Below, piece after piece: positions 46,487 through 56,315 of a stretch of 64,000 nucleotides of DNA. This stretch comes from Niveibacterium sp. 24ML. Its GTDB lineage: Bacteria; Pseudomonadota; Gammaproteobacteria; Burkholderiales; Rhodocyclaceae. Position 1 is the first letter of the stretch. Every line of letters starts with the position of its first letter. The notes under the pieces are model-generated. The model worked only from the letters and a program-made list of their open reading frames with translations, was not told where the DNA came from and ran no database searches. The DNA is taken from the NCBI RefSeq assembly GCF_026586805.1, contig NZ_JAPFHA010000020.1, forward strand, positions 38,056 to 102,055, written 5' to 3'. The position numbers and the translations under genes are program-made.

Positions 46487-46514
46487 CGAAAAAACGCCGG
46501 CATCAAGCCGGCGT
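46487..46514 (-). terminator. Terminator downstream of tRNA-Pro
   Basis: ACGCCGGC and GCCGGCGT flank a 5-base loop. On the minus strand the stem is followed by TTTTTT. It closes the ispB/tRNA-Pro transcript before the APE operon starts. Confidence 0.85.
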
Positions 46515-46527
46515 CTTCTTTGAAACC

Positions 46528-46604
46528 TGGTCGGGGTGAGAGGATTCGAACCTCCGGCCTCTACGTCCCGAACGTAGCGCTCTACCAGGCTAAGCTACAC
46601 CCCG
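46528..46604 (-). tRNA. tRNA-Pro (anticodon CGG)
   Basis: 77 bases on the minus strand including an encoded CCA end. The acceptor stem is CGGGGTG/CACCCCG, the anticodon loop TTCGGGA is closed by CTACG/CGTAG, and the T arm contains GGTTCGAATCC. The anticodon CGG reads CCG proline codons, which are common in this GC-rich genome. Confidence 0.96.
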
Positions 46605-46645
46605 AAATTCTGGGCATGCAGTAGGTGCAAACACTTGCCTCGAGA

Positions 46646-47614
46646 TCAGTGATCTCTCGCTACTGCAAAGTCCGACAATTGTAGCAGTGCTTCTTTGAAA
46701 AGTGAAGCGGGCAATGCAGAAAGTGCTGCCTTGGCGAGCGCAACCTCCTGAACCGCAGCCGCCCGCGTGCGCTCGAGCGCGTCACTCGCACGAATCGCAG
46801 CAAGCACCTCCGAAAAAGACTCGCGCCCACCAGCCTCGATCGCACGGCGAACGATGCTTGCGTTTTCCGGACTACCGAACTGCATCACCAGGATCAAGGG
46901 CAGTGTCGGCTTGCCTTCCGCCAGATCGTCACCAAGATGCTTGCCGGTATTCGCCTCATCGCCCGAGTAATCGAGCACATCGTCGATCAGCTGAAAGGCC
47001 GTACCGATGTGGCGACCGAAAGCCGCCAACTGATCCTGCCCGGCTTCATCCATACCGCCCAGAATCGCACCAAGCCGCGTTGCCGCCTCAAACAGCATTG
47101 CGGTCTTGTAACGGATCACGCGCAGATAGTCGTCCACGCTTGCGTCGGCATTGCGCACATTCAGAAGCTGCAGCACCTCGCCTTCCGCAATCACGTTCGT
47201 TGCATCGGCCAGCACCCGCATCACGCGCATGTCGTTGACGCCGACCATCATCTGGAACGAGCGTGAATAGAGGAAGTCGCCAACCAGCACCGCGGCGGCG
47301 TTGCCGAACATCGAATTCGCAGTGCTGTTGCCGCGCCGGAGCTCGGACTCGTCCACGACATCATCGTGCAGCAAGGTCGCCGTGTGAATGAATTCGACGA
47401 CGGCTGCAAGCTCGTGATGATGTACACCGCGATAGCCCAGCGCGTTGGCGACAAACAGAAGCAGGGCTGGCCGCAGGCGCTTGCCGCCCGCAGCAATGAT
47501 GTACTCGGCCACCTGCTGGATGAGGACGACTTCAGAGTGAAGACGCTCGCGGATCACACCATCGACGGCCGCCATGTCGGCAGCAATCGGTGCGTAGAGT
47601 TCTTGGGTCGACAA
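46646..47614 (-). CDS. ispB: Octaprenyl diphosphate synthase (polyprenyl synthetase)
   Basis: A ~322-residue trans-prenyltransferase making the ubiquinone side chain. The two Asp-rich motifs are DDVVD in LLHDDVVDES and DDVLD in LIDDVLDYSGD. N-terminal YAPIAADMAAVDGVIRERL is characteristic of IspB. The start is uncertain: TTG at 47614 keeps the conserved N-terminus, while the ATG at 47575 shortens it by 13 residues. It reads toward tRNA-Pro and is divergent from rplU. Confidence 0.94.
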   Translation of the reverse strand: MSTQELYAPIAADMAAVDGVIRERLHSEVVLIQQVAEYIIAAGGKRLRPALLLFVANALGYRGVHHHELAAVVEFIHTATLLHDDVVDESELRRGNSTANSMFGNAAAVLVGDFLYSRSFQMMVGVNDMRVMRVLADATNVIAEGEVLQLLNVRNADASVDDYLRVIRYKTAMLFEAATRLGAILGGMDEAGQDQLAAFGRHIGTAFQLIDDVLDYSGDEANTGKHLGDDLAEGKPTLPLILVMQFGSPENASIVRRAIEAGGRESFSEVLAAIRASDALERTRAAAVQEVALAKAALSALPASLFKEALLQLSDFAVARDH

Positions 47615-47713
47615 GGGGCAGCCGTGCGTGGCAAAAGACGCAATGCTAGAAACCAGCGGGCCGCGAGTCAAGGAGCGCAATGCCGCAAAACAAGGAAAAC
47701 CCGATAGAAAACC

Positions 47714-47742
47714 TTGACTTACGGCTCCCAGAAAGTTAGAGT
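47714..47742 (+). promoter_or_regulatory. Sigma-70 promoter of rplU-rpmA
   Basis: TTGACT (47714-47719), a 17-base spacer and TAGAGT (47737-47742). It lies 44 bases before the L21 start codon. Confidence 0.65.
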
Positions 47743-47785
47743 CGCGGGCTTTTCCACGTAGTTGTTCGAAGAGAACGGAGTCAAC

Positions 47786-48097
47786 ATGTACGCGGTCATA
47801 AAAACCGGGGGCAAGCAGTATCGCGTGTCCGCCGGCCAAAAGATCAAGGTAGAACAGATACCTGCGGACGTTGGCGCTGAGATCACCCTGGACCAGGTTC
47901 TGATGGTCGGGGAAGGTGAGTCGGTGAAGATCGGCGCTCCGGTGGTCACAGGTGCCGCAGTCAAAGCAACCGTGATTGCCCAGGGTCGCCACGACAAGAT
48001 CCAGATTTTCAAGATGCGTCGTCGCAAGCACTACCAGAAGCATCAGGGTCATCGTCAAAACTACACCGAGCTTCGTATCGAAGCGATCTCGGCCTGA
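47786..48097 (+). CDS. rplU: 50S ribosomal protein L21
   Basis: A 103-residue ribosomal protein with [18 protein letters not shown] at the start and the [13 protein letters not shown] end of L21. The ATG at 47786 has GGAG five bases upstream; an apparent in-frame upstream start is not used. The rplU-rpmA-obgE order is conserved in Proteobacteria. Confidence 0.98.
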   Translation: MYAVIKTGGKQYRVSAGQKIKVEQIPADVGAEITLDQVLMVGEGESVKIGAPVVTGAAVKATVIAQGRHDKIQIFKMRRRKHYQKHQGHRQNYTELRIEAISA

Positions 48098-48115
48098 TAA
48101 CGGGGAGTCACGCAC

Positions 48116-48379
48116 ATGGCACACAAAAAAGCCGGCGGCAGTTCACGTAACGGCCGCGACTCAGAATCGAAACGCCTCGGCGTCAAGCGCTACGGCGGTC
48201 AATTCGTGCTGGCTGGCAACATCCTTGTTCGTCAGCGCGGTACCGAATACCACCCGGGCGACAACGTCGGTATCGGCAAGGATCACACCCTCTTCGCGAA
48301 GATCGACGGCGTCGTTCAGTTCGTGATCAAGGGCGCGAGCCGCCGCCGCACCATCACCGTGGTGCCCGCCCAGCAGTAA
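48116..48379 (+). CDS. rpmA: 50S ribosomal protein L27
   Basis: An 87-residue ribosomal protein that begins [19 protein letters not shown], the L27 N-terminus that reaches the peptidyl-transferase centre. Eighteen bases after rplU. Confidence 0.98.
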   Translation: MAHKKAGGSSRNGRDSESKRLGVKRYGGQFVLAGNILVRQRGTEYHPGDNVGIGKDHTLFAKIDGVVQFVIKGASRRRTITVVPAQQ

Positions 48380-48399
48380 TCAACGCTGCCGGGAAGCAA

Positions 48400-48428
48400 A
48401 AGCCCTATCCCCGTGATAGGGCTTTTTC
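48400..48428 (+). terminator. Rho-independent terminator after rpmA
   Basis: AAGCCCTATC and GATAGGGCTT flank a 5-base loop and are followed by TTT. It separates rplU-rpmA from obgE. Confidence 0.85.
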
Positions 48429-48436
48429 GTTTCTGA

Positions 48437-49666
<1,230 letters not shown>

Positions 49667-49669
49667 ACG

Positions 49670-50785
49670 ATGCGCGAGCAGATCCGAGAGGCGCGCCGAC
49701 TGGTCGTGAAGGTTGGCAGCGCGTTGGTGACTGATAACGGGCGTGGCCTTGCGCACGCCGCACTCGAGGACTGGGCACGGCAGATCGCCGCTTTGCGCCG
49801 CGAAGGCCGCCAGGTCGTGCTGGTGTCGTCCGGCGCCATCGCAGCCGGCATGCAGCGACTGGGATGGACCACCCGCCCGCACGAAACCCATGCACTGCAG
49901 GCCGCCGCCGCCGTGGGCCAGATGGGCCTTGCACAAGCCTACGAAGGTGTATTTTCGGCCCATGGCCTGAAGACCGCGCAGGTCTTGCTGACCCACGAAG
50001 ACCTCGCCGACCGGACGCGTTACCTGAACGCGCGCTCAACCCTGCTGACCCTGCTGGATCTGGGCGTCGTGCCGATCATCAACGAGAACGACACCGTCGT
50101 CACCGATGAGATCAAGTTCGGCGATAACGACACCCTCGGTGCACTGGTCGCGAACCTGATCGAAGCCGACGCGCTGGTCATCCTGACTGACCAGCAAGGC
50201 CTCTACACCGCCGACCCCCGCAACGACCCGTCCGCAACGCTGGTTTCGGAAGCGCGCGCGGAAGATACGTCGCTGGAAGCGATGGCGGGCGGCGCCGGGA
50301 GCGGGATTTCGCGCGGCGGCATGATCACCAAGGTACGTGCCGCACAACGGGGTGCCCGCAGCGGCGCCCACACCTGCATCGCGAGCGGCCGTGAAGCCGA
50401 CGCGCTGCTCCGACTGGCGAAAGGCGAATCGCTCGGCACCCTGCTCTTCGCATCCAGCTCACCGCTCGCTGCGCGCAAGCAGTGGCTGGCCGACCACCTG
50501 CAACTGGCCGGACGCCTGCATCTGGACGCGGGCGCACTGCGCGCCCTCGAATCCGGACGCAGCCTTTTGCCAGTGGGCGTGGTCTCGGTTGAGGGCGAGT
50601 TCGGGCGCGGCGCGGTCGTAGCCTGCGTGGGCCCTGACGGGCGGGCTGTGGCACGCGGGCTTTCGAACTACGCCAGCCGCGAAGCGGCGCGAATCGCACG
50701 CCACGCAAGCCACGAAATCGAAAGCATTCTTGGCTATGTCGACGAGCCCGAACTGATCCACCGCGACAACCTCGTGCTGCTCTAA
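49670..50785 (+). CDS. proB: Glutamate 5-kinase
   Basis: A 371-residue enzyme for the first step of proline synthesis. It starts with [10 protein letters not shown] and has the [10 protein letters not shown] loop and the INENDTVV stretch of the amino-acid kinase fold (residues 1-~260), followed by a C-terminal PUA domain (from about 280). Overlapping transcription with obgE is common in Betaproteobacteria. Confidence 0.97.
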   Translation: MREQIREARRLVVKVGSALVTDNGRGLAHAALEDWARQIAALRREGRQVVLVSSGAIAAGMQRLGWTTRPHETHALQAAAAVGQMGLAQAYEGVFSAHGLKTAQVLLTHEDLADRTRYLNARSTLLTLLDLGVVPIINENDTVVTDEIKFGDNDTLGALVANLIEADALVILTDQQGLYTADPRNDPSATLVSEARAEDTSLEAMAGGAGSGISRGGMITKVRAAQRGARSGAHTCIASGREADALLRLAKGESLGTLLFASSSPLAARKQWLADHLQLAGRLHLDAGALRALESGRSLLPVGVVSVEGEFGRGAVVACVGPDGRAVARGLSNYASREAARIARHASHEIESILGYVDEPELIHRDNLVLL

Positions 50786-50790
50786 GAACC

Positions 50791-50808
50791 CAAGCCCTGC
50801 GGGGCTTG
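50791..50808 (+). terminator. Candidate terminator hairpin after proB
   Basis: CAAGCCC and GGGCTTG flank a 4-base loop, six bases after the proB stop. There is no T run, so support is weak. Confidence 0.35.
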
Positions 50809-50915
50809 CCGTGACATTCAGCGCAGCGATGCGTCAATCATCAAATTCGATTGTCGCAGGCAGGACAATACCGTTAGAGTCTGCGGCCCCGCAGTGCAGC
50901 ATCGGAGACGTCATC

Positions 50916-52247
50916 GTGCCCCAATCCCCCGCCCCGCAACGCCATCGCATCCTGATCATCGGAGGGGGTGCCGGCGGGCTTGAGCTTGCGGTCAAGCTCG
51001 GCGACAAACTCGGCCGCAGCGGGCAAGCCGAAGTGACGCTGGTCGATCGCGGCCGCACGCATGTGTGGAAGCCGCTGCTGCATCAGGTTGCCGCCGGCAC
51101 GCTGGACAGTCACGCCGACGAGATCGAGTACCTCGCGCTCGGAAGGCGTCATCACTTCCGCTTCCGGCAAGGCGAGTTCACCGGCCTCAATCGCGCCACC
51201 AAGGAAATCCAGCTCGCACCCATCCATTCACTGGAAGGCGAGGAACTGCTCCCTGCGTCCACCCTGCCCTACGACACCCTGGTATTCGCGCTCGGCAGCC
51301 AGACGAACGATTTCGGCACGCCCGGCGCGCGCGAGCACAGCATCATGCTCGATTCGCCAGCCGCCGCGCTGCGCTTCCACCGCAAGCTGATCGATGCCTC
51401 GATCCGCGCGCAAGCCGGCGCCCAAGCGTCCGGACAAGGCCGCTTCACCGTCGCGATCATCGGCGGCGGCGCCACTGGCGTCGAGCTTGCGGCAGAGCTG
51501 CACATGACGGCGCGCATCATGGCGAGCTTCGGGCTGGAAAACGTCCACCCCGAGCGCGACCTGAAGATTTCGATCGTCGACGCCGCCCCGCGCATCCTTC
51601 CGCTACTGCCGGAGCGCGTGTCATCCGCCGTGTCGCTCGAACTGCGCAAGCTGGACATCGACCTGCATACGAACGAGAAAGTGGTCGAGGTCACCGCCAA
51701 CGGCGTTCGCATGGGCAGCGGGAAATTCATTCCGAGCGGTCTCACGGTCTGGGCGGCCGGCATCAAGGCGCCTGACTTCCTGCGCGAGATCGATGGCCTT
51801 GAGACCAATCGCGCCAATCAACTGGTGGTTGATCGCACCCTGCGCAGTTCGCGCGACCCGTCGATCTACGCGATGGGCGACTGCGCAGCCTGCCCGCTCG
51901 ACGATAGCGGCAAGGCCATGGTGCCGCCGCGCGCGCAAGCCGCTCATCAGCAAGCCTTGCTGCTCGCCAAAACGATTCCGCGCATGCTTGCCGGCAAGAC
52001 CCCGCAGGTCTTCCGCTACCACGACCACGGCTCCCTGGTGTCGCTGGGCGAGTACAGCACCGTTGGCAGCCTGATGGGGCGCGTCGCAAGCGGCGGCGTC
52101 TTCATCGAGGGGATGTTTGCCAAGTGGATGTACTGGTCGCTCTACAAGAAGCATCAGGTTGCGATCAACGGCATGTTCCGCACCTGGCTGGCGACCTGGG
52201 TCGAGGCGATCGACCGCATGCGCAACCCCCGCATCAAACTGCACTGA
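50916..52247 (+). CDS. Type II NADH dehydrogenase-like FAD oxidoreductase
   Basis: A ~443-residue pyridine-nucleotide disulfide-type oxidoreductase. The FAD site IIGGGAGGLE is near residue 15-24 and the NAD(P) site AIIGGGATGVELA in the middle. The YAMGDCAA FAD motif and a C-terminal amphipathic segment (SLMGRVASGGVFIEGMFAKWMYW) fit membrane-attached NDH-2, which passes electrons from NADH to quinone without proton pumping. The GTG at 50916 with GGAGAC upstream is preferred; a longer frame starts at 50811. Confidence 0.9.
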   Translation: MPQSPAPQRHRILIIGGGAGGLELAVKLGDKLGRSGQAEVTLVDRGRTHVWKPLLHQVAAGTLDSHADEIEYLALGRRHHFRFRQGEFTGLNRATKEIQLAPIHSLEGEELLPASTLPYDTLVFALGSQTNDFGTPGAREHSIMLDSPAAALRFHRKLIDASIRAQAGAQASGQGRFTVAIIGGGATGVELAAELHMTARIMASFGLENVHPERDLKISIVDAAPRILPLLPERVSSAVSLELRKLDIDLHTNEKVVEVTANGVRMGSGKFIPSGLTVWAAGIKAPDFLREIDGLETNRANQLVVDRTLRSSRDPSIYAMGDCAACPLDDSGKAMVPPRAQAAHQQALLLAKTIPRMLAGKTPQVFRYHDHGSLVSLGEYSTVGSLMGRVASGGVFIEGMFAKWMYWSLYKKHQVAINGMFRTWLATWVEAIDRMRNPRIKLH

Positions 52248-52292
52248 ACACCCGGGTTTGCGCTGACCGCGACGCGGTCAGCCGCACAAAAC

Positions 52293-52320
52293 AAAACGGC
52301 CCGCTTGCGCGGGCCGTTTT
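52293..52320. terminator. Bidirectional terminator between NDH-2 and rplI
   Basis: AAAACGGCCCGC and GCGGGCCGTTTT flank a TTGC loop, giving T runs in both directions between two convergent genes. Confidence 0.88.
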
Positions 52321-52341
52321 GCATGAGATGCAGCCTTCGGC

Positions 52342-52791
52342 TTAGTGCTCGCCGAGTACCGACACCGTCACGGTGACCAGCACATCGGTGTGCAGCGCCA
52401 CTTGCAGCTGGTTGTCGCCGATCAGCTTGATCGGGCCCAGCGGCATGCGCACAGCAGCCTTCTCGATGGCGAAGCCTTGCGCGTTCAGCGCTTCGGCGAT
52501 GTCTGCGTTGGTGACGGAACCGAACAGACGGCCATCCACACCCGCCTTGCGCACGATCTGAACGGTGGTGCCATCCAGCTTGCCTGCCAGGGCGGTCGCC
52601 TCAGCCAGCTTCTCAGCGGCGACGCGCTCGAGTTCAGCGCGCTTGGCTTCGAAAGCCGCGAGGTTTTCAGCGGTTGCACGCTTGGCCTTGCCGTTCGGGA
52701 TCAGGTAGTTACGTGCGTAACCGTCCTTAACCTTGACGACATCGCCGAGGTTGCCGAGGTTGATAACCTTGTCGAGCAGAATGATTTGCAT
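52342..52791 (-). CDS. rplI: 50S ribosomal protein L9
   Basis: A 149-residue ribosomal protein starting [21 protein letters not shown], with the [13 protein letters not shown] motif of L9. Last gene of the rpsF-priB-rpsR-rplI operon, 22 bases after rpsR. Confidence 0.98.
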   Translation of the reverse strand: MQIILLDKVINLGNLGDVVKVKDGYARNYLIPNGKAKRATAENLAAFEAKRAELERVAAEKLAEATALAGKLDGTTVQIVRKAGVDGRLFGSVTNADIAEALNAQGFAIEKAAVRMPLGPIKLIGDNQLQVALHTDVLVTVTVSVLGEH

Positions 52792-52813
52792 GGTGTTTCC
52801 CTCTCCGACCTGA

Positions 52814-53089
52814 TTAGTCGTGCAGGTCGCAGAACGGCAGCAGGGCCAGGAAGCGGGCGCGCTTGATCGCAGCCTGCAACTGACGCTGGTAGCCAGCCTT
52901 GGTACCGGTGATGCGAGCCGGCATGATCTTGCCGGTTTCGGTCACGAATTCCTTGAGGACGTCGACATCCTTGTAGTCGATCTGTTCGACTTTTTCCGCC
53001 GTGAAACGGCAGAACTTGCGACGCTTGAAGAGCCCGCCGCGGCGGTTGCCGCCCTTCTTGTCATCTTTTTTCTTCGGTCTGAAAGCCAT
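52814..53089 (-). CDS. rpsR: 30S ribosomal protein S18
   Basis: A 91-residue ribosomal protein with a Lys-rich N-terminal tail and the [21 protein letters not shown] and [24 protein letters not shown] core. AAGGA precedes the ATG. Its first 29 bases overlap the end of priB. Confidence 0.97.
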   Translation of the reverse strand: MAFRPKKKDDKKGGNRRGGLFKRRKFCRFTAEKVEQIDYKDVDVLKEFVTETGKIMPARITGTKAGYQRQLQAAIKRARFLALLPFCDLHD

Positions 53090-53393
53090 TTTCAGTTCCT
53101 TCCAATATTTCGATCGTGTTCACATGCATCACCAGCCCGGAATGCCGCGCGCTGCGCGCAGCGAGAAAACCGGTGAGCATCACGCTGTCCCCCGGGCGGC
53201 GAGCCTGCGCACTGAGCGCGGCATCACCAAGCGCCAGAGCGGAAATTTCGCAGCGCACCTGCCTTTCGATTCCCGCTTCGATCTGTCGTGATACATGTTC
53301 GACGCGGAACTCAAGTGCCGGCATTCCGGCCGGCGTTCTGCGGAGCACGCCACATTCGGCGATCACTCCATCCAGAACCAGTGCGTTGCGCAT
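53061..53393 (-). CDS. priB: Primosomal replication protein N
   Basis: A 110-residue single-strand-binding OB-fold protein for replication restart. The opening [25 protein letters not shown] parallels the known PriB start, and the [18 protein letters not shown] region follows. I use the ATG at 53393 with AGGAGG just upstream over a TTG at 53417. It lies between rpsF and rpsR as in most Beta- and Gammaproteobacteria and overlaps rpsR by 29 bases. Confidence 0.92.
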   Translation of the reverse strand: MRNALVLDGVIAECGVLRRTPAGMPALEFRVEHVSRQIEAGIERQVRCEISALALGDAALSAQARRPGDSVMLTGFLAARSARHSGLVMHVNTIEILEGTENGFQTEEKR

Positions 53394-53422
53394 TCCCTCC
53401 TGACGATCCGGAGTCAAGCGAC

Positions 53423-53800
53423 TCAGACTTCTTCCGACTTAGCTTCTTCGGCGACAGGTGCCGAGGTCAGCGACTTGGACTTTTCGTCCTTCATCATCGG
53501 CGAAGGGGCGGTCTGGGCCTTCTTCATCTTGATGGTGAGATGGCGCAGGACGGCGTCGTTGAACTTGAACGCGTGTTCGAGTTCGGTGAGCGCTTCCTGA
53601 TCGGTCTCGATGTTCATCAGGACGTAGTGCGCCTTGTGAACCTTCTGGATCGGATACGCCAGTTGACGACGACCCCAGTCTTCAAGACGATGGATCTGGC
53701 CGCCACGCTGGGTCACGAGCGCCTTGTAACGCTCGATCATCGCCGGCACCTGTTCGGACTGGTCCGGGTGGACGATGAAGACAACTTCATAATGTCGCAT
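53423..53800 (-). CDS. rpsF: 30S ribosomal protein S6
   Basis: A 125-residue ribosomal protein with [18 protein letters not shown], then [23 protein letters not shown], and a variable charged C-terminal tail. First gene of the S6-PriB-S18-L9 operon. Confidence 0.98.
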   Translation of the reverse strand: MRHYEVVFIVHPDQSEQVPAMIERYKALVTQRGGQIHRLEDWGRRQLAYPIQKVHKAHYVLMNIETDQEALTELEHAFKFNDAVLRHLTIKMKKAQTAPSPMMKDEKSKSLTSAPVAEEAKSEEV

Positions 53801-53815
53801 GGATACTCCTTGCGG

Positions 53816-53862
53816 TTGCGTGAATCACAGCCCCCCGGCATGCGAAACCGGTGGAGCAAGGG
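53816..53862 (-). ncRNA. Candidate S6:S18-type leader hairpin of rpsF
   Basis: The rpsF 5' leader contains CCACCGG...CCGGGGGG with a 9-base loop (CCGG pairs with CCGG) and flanking C- and G-rich arms. The rpsF leaders of many bacteria bind the S6:S18 complex through a structure exposing CCG. Only the position and general shape are seen here; the fit to that motif is not proven. Confidence 0.3.
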
Positions 53863-53870
53863 AACCCGCG

Positions 53871-53899
53871 ATTTTATACAAAGCGCAAGGTTTGTTCAA
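53871..53899 (-). promoter_or_regulatory. Sigma-70 promoter of the rpsF operon
   Basis: On the minus strand TTGAAC (53894-53899), a 17-base spacer and TAAAAT (53871-53876). It lies 71 bases before the S6 start codon. Confidence 0.7.
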
Positions 53900-53980
53900 G
53901 CAGTGCAATGGCATGAGCAAAGCGTCTCGGTTAGCGGGCAGAACAGCGCGGGGCGGCATTTGCTTAGCAGGATTTCATCC

Positions 53981-54008
53981 TTGGCCCGCAGCGACCGCGA
54001 TCTATACT
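53981..54008 (+). promoter_or_regulatory. Promoter of the O-acetylhomoserine sulfhydrylase gene
   Basis: TTGGCC (53981-53986), a 16-base spacer and TATACT (54003-54008). It lies 34 bases before the ATG and is divergent from the rpsF promoter. Confidence 0.55.
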
Positions 54009-54042
54009 CCGGCCCTTGTTTTCCGACCCGGAGGCCACACCG

Positions 54043-55314
54043 ATGAAGCTCGAAACCCTTGCGGTTCACGCAGGCTATTCCCCTGATCCGACCACGCGCG
54101 CCGTTGCGGTGCCGATCTATCAGACGGTGGCCTACGCGTTCGACGACACGCAGCACGGCGCCGACCTGTTCGACCTGAAGGTGCCGGGTAACATTTACAC
54201 CCGGATCATGAACCCGACGCAGGATGTGCTGGAGAAGCGCGTCGCCGCGCTCGAAGGCGGTATCGCCGCGCTGGCGCTGGCTTCGGGGCAGGCGGCGATC
54301 ACCTACGCGATCCAGACGATCGCCGAGGCGGGCGACAACATCGTCTCGGCCGCTACGCTCTACGGCGGCACCTACAACCTCTTTGCCCACACGCTGCCGC
54401 AGTACGGCATCAATGTACGCTTTGCCGACTACCGCGATCCGGCCTCCTTCGAGGCGCTGATCGACGCGCGGACCAAGGCGGTCTACGTCGAATCGATCGG
54501 CAACCCACTCGGGAACATCACCGATATCGAAGCCATCGCTGCCGTTGCGCACCGCCATGGCGTGCCGCTGATCGTCGACAACACCGTGCCCTCGCCCTAC
54601 CTGCTGCGCCCGATCGAATTCGGCGCGGATATCGTGGTGCATTCGCTGACCAAATACCTCGGCGGCCACGGCAATTCGATCGGCGGCGCGATCGTCGACT
54701 CGGGCAAGTTCCCCTGGGCGGATCACAAGGAACGTTTCCGCCGCCTCAACGAACCGGACGTCTCCTACCACGGCGTGGTCTACACCGAGGCCCTTGGCCC
54801 GGCGGCCTACATCGGCCGTGCGCGGGTGGTGCCGCTGCGCAACATGGGCGCGGCGATCTCGCCCTTCAACGCCTTCATGATCCTGCAAGGCATCGAGACA
54901 CTTGCGCTGCGGATGGACCGCATCACCGCGAACACCCGCAAGATCGCCGAGTACCTGAAGGGCCACGCGAAGGTAAAGTGGGTGAATTACGCGGGGCTGG
55001 CTGATCACCGTGACCATGCGCTGGCGCAGAAGTACATGGGCGGGCGGCCGTCCGGCATCCTGACCTTCGGCGTCGAAGGCGGGCTAGAAGGCGGCGCGCG
55101 CTTCCAGGATGCGCTCAAGCTCTTCACCCGCCTGGTTAACATCGGCGATGCCAAATCGCTGGCCTGCCACCCGGCCTCCACCACCCACCGCCAGCTCTCG
55201 CCGGCGGAGCTTGAGAAGGCCGGTGTCACGCAGGACACGGTGCGGCTCTCGATCGGAATCGAGCACATCGATGACCTGATCGCCGATCTGGATCAGGCGC
55301 TCGCGCTTGCGTGA
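54043..55314 (+). CDS. metY: O-acetylhomoserine aminocarboxypropyltransferase (sulfhydrylase)
   Basis: A 423-residue PLP enzyme of methionine synthesis that makes homocysteine from O-acetylhomoserine and sulfide. It starts [15 protein letters not shown]. The PLP lysine is in [14 protein letters not shown], and the [10 protein letters not shown] and [10 protein letters not shown] blocks are family features. The ATG at 54043 has GGAGG eight bases upstream. Assimilated sulfate from the cys operon in this window would feed it. MetZ-like paralogues are similar, but the length favours MetY. Confidence 0.94.
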   Translation: MKLETLAVHAGYSPDPTTRAVAVPIYQTVAYAFDDTQHGADLFDLKVPGNIYTRIMNPTQDVLEKRVAALEGGIAALALASGQAAITYAIQTIAEAGDNIVSAATLYGGTYNLFAHTLPQYGINVRFADYRDPASFEALIDARTKAVYVESIGNPLGNITDIEAIAAVAHRHGVPLIVDNTVPSPYLLRPIEFGADIVVHSLTKYLGGHGNSIGGAIVDSGKFPWADHKERFRRLNEPDVSYHGVVYTEALGPAAYIGRARVVPLRNMGAAISPFNAFMILQGIETLALRMDRITANTRKIAEYLKGHAKVKWVNYAGLADHRDHALAQKYMGGRPSGILTFGVEGGLEGGARFQDALKLFTRLVNIGDAKSLACHPASTTHRQLSPAELEKAGVTQDTVRLSIGIEHIDDLIADLDQALALA

Positions 55315-55334
55315 TCGCCCCGGCGCATGCGCAG

Positions 55335-55362
55335 AACGGGCACCCTCGGGTGCCCGTTTTCA
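55335..55362 (+). terminator. Terminator of metY
   Basis: AACGGGCACCC and GGGTGCCCGTT form an 11-bp stem with a 2-base nominal loop, followed by TT. It lies 20 bases after the stop, between convergent metY and phhB. Confidence 0.85.
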
Positions 55363-55378
55363 TTTGGCGAGTGCGGCG

Positions 55379-55666
55379 TCAGAGCGCATCAATGGCGCGC
55401 GCCAGCGCGACGTCGCGTTGCGACAAGCCGCCGGCATCGTGCGTGGTAAGAAGGATCTCGACCCGGTTGTAGACGTTGCTCCACTCGGGATGGTGATCAT
55501 GTTTCTCAGCCAGCAGGGCCACCCGGCTCATGAACGCCCAGGCTGCGCTGAAGTCCCGGAATTCGAAACGCTTGCGCAAGGCATCCCGCGCGGGATCATG
55601 GTCCCAGCCCGCGAGGCCTGGCAGCATCGCGGCGCGTTCGGGGTCCGTCAGGCGTGCAATCGACAT
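55379..55666 (-). CDS. phhB: Pterin-4a-carbinolamine dehydratase
   Basis: A 95-residue enzyme that recycles the tetrahydrobiopterin or tetrahydropterin cofactor of aromatic hydroxylases. The active-site string [16 protein letters not shown] is intact. Start at 55666 (ATG, AGGG upstream) or GTG at 55678, which overlaps the nitroreductase stop as GTGA. No phenylalanine hydroxylase gene is seen nearby. Confidence 0.93.
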   Translation of the reverse strand: MSIARLTDPERAAMLPGLAGWDHDPARDALRKRFEFRDFSAAWAFMSRVALLAEKHDHHPEWSNVYNRVEILLTTHDAGGLSQRDVALARAIDAL

Positions 55667-55674
55667 GGGCGCCC

Positions 55675-56265
55675 TCACACAATCTGGCAGGCTTGCTCGA
55701 ACGCAAAGCGCGGGCTGCGTGGATGCAGCCGGCTTGCATCGCCGTAGCCAAGGTTGATCAGGAAGTTGCTCTTGCAGGCGGTGCCCGCAAAGAACAGCGC
55801 ATCGACCATCTCATTGTTGAAGCCCGACATCGGGCCGCAGTCCAGCCCCAGCGCACGGGCCGCCATGATCAGGTAGGCGCCTTGCAGGGTTCCGTTACGG
55901 AAAGCCGTGGTGCGGATCTTTTCGTCGTTGCCCTCAAACCAGGCGCGGGCGTGCGCATGCGGGTAGAGATAGTCCAGCTGCTCGTAAAAGCGCAGGTCAT
56001 GCGCGACGATTGCGGTGACCGGCGCCGCCATCGTCTTGGCGCGGTTACCTTCGTCCAGCGCGGGCAAGAGCCGTGCCTTCGCCTCCGCCGACTGCACGAA
56101 CACGATACGTGCTGGCGAGCAGTTGGCCGAGGTGGGCGGCATCTTCATCAAGTCGAAGAGCGTCTGCAGCAGCGCGGGATCGACCGGTTTGTCGAGCCAG
56201 GCACTGTGGGTACGGGCGTCGTTGAACAGCGCATCGAGCGCGTTCGGATCAAGCGATCGGGTCAT
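55675..56265 (-). CDS. RutE-like nitroreductase-family protein
   Basis: A 196-residue FMN-dependent nitroreductase-fold protein. [39 protein letters not shown] and the FLINLGYGD end match malonic semialdehyde reductase RutE/HadB-type proteins. No other rut genes are here, so the exact substrate is not established. It precedes phhB in the same direction with a four-base overlap or near-contact. Confidence 0.88.
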   Translation of the reverse strand: MTRSLDPNALDALFNDARTHSAWLDKPVDPALLQTLFDLMKMPPTSANCSPARIVFVQSAEAKARLLPALDEGNRAKTMAAPVTAIVAHDLRFYEQLDYLYPHAHARAWFEGNDEKIRTTAFRNGTLQGAYLIMAARALGLDCGPMSGFNNEMVDALFFAGTACKSNFLINLGYGDASRLHPRSPRFAFEQACQIV

Positions 56266-56315
56266 GCGGCAAGCTCCTCTCTCCTTGTGGGCCGCTGCAG
56301 CCGGGGGCAGTCTGA

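Noticed and set aside
54009..54042. SAM or other sulfur-linked riboswitch before metY
   Set aside because: The distance from the -10 box to the ATG is only ~34 bases, too short to hold a riboswitch.
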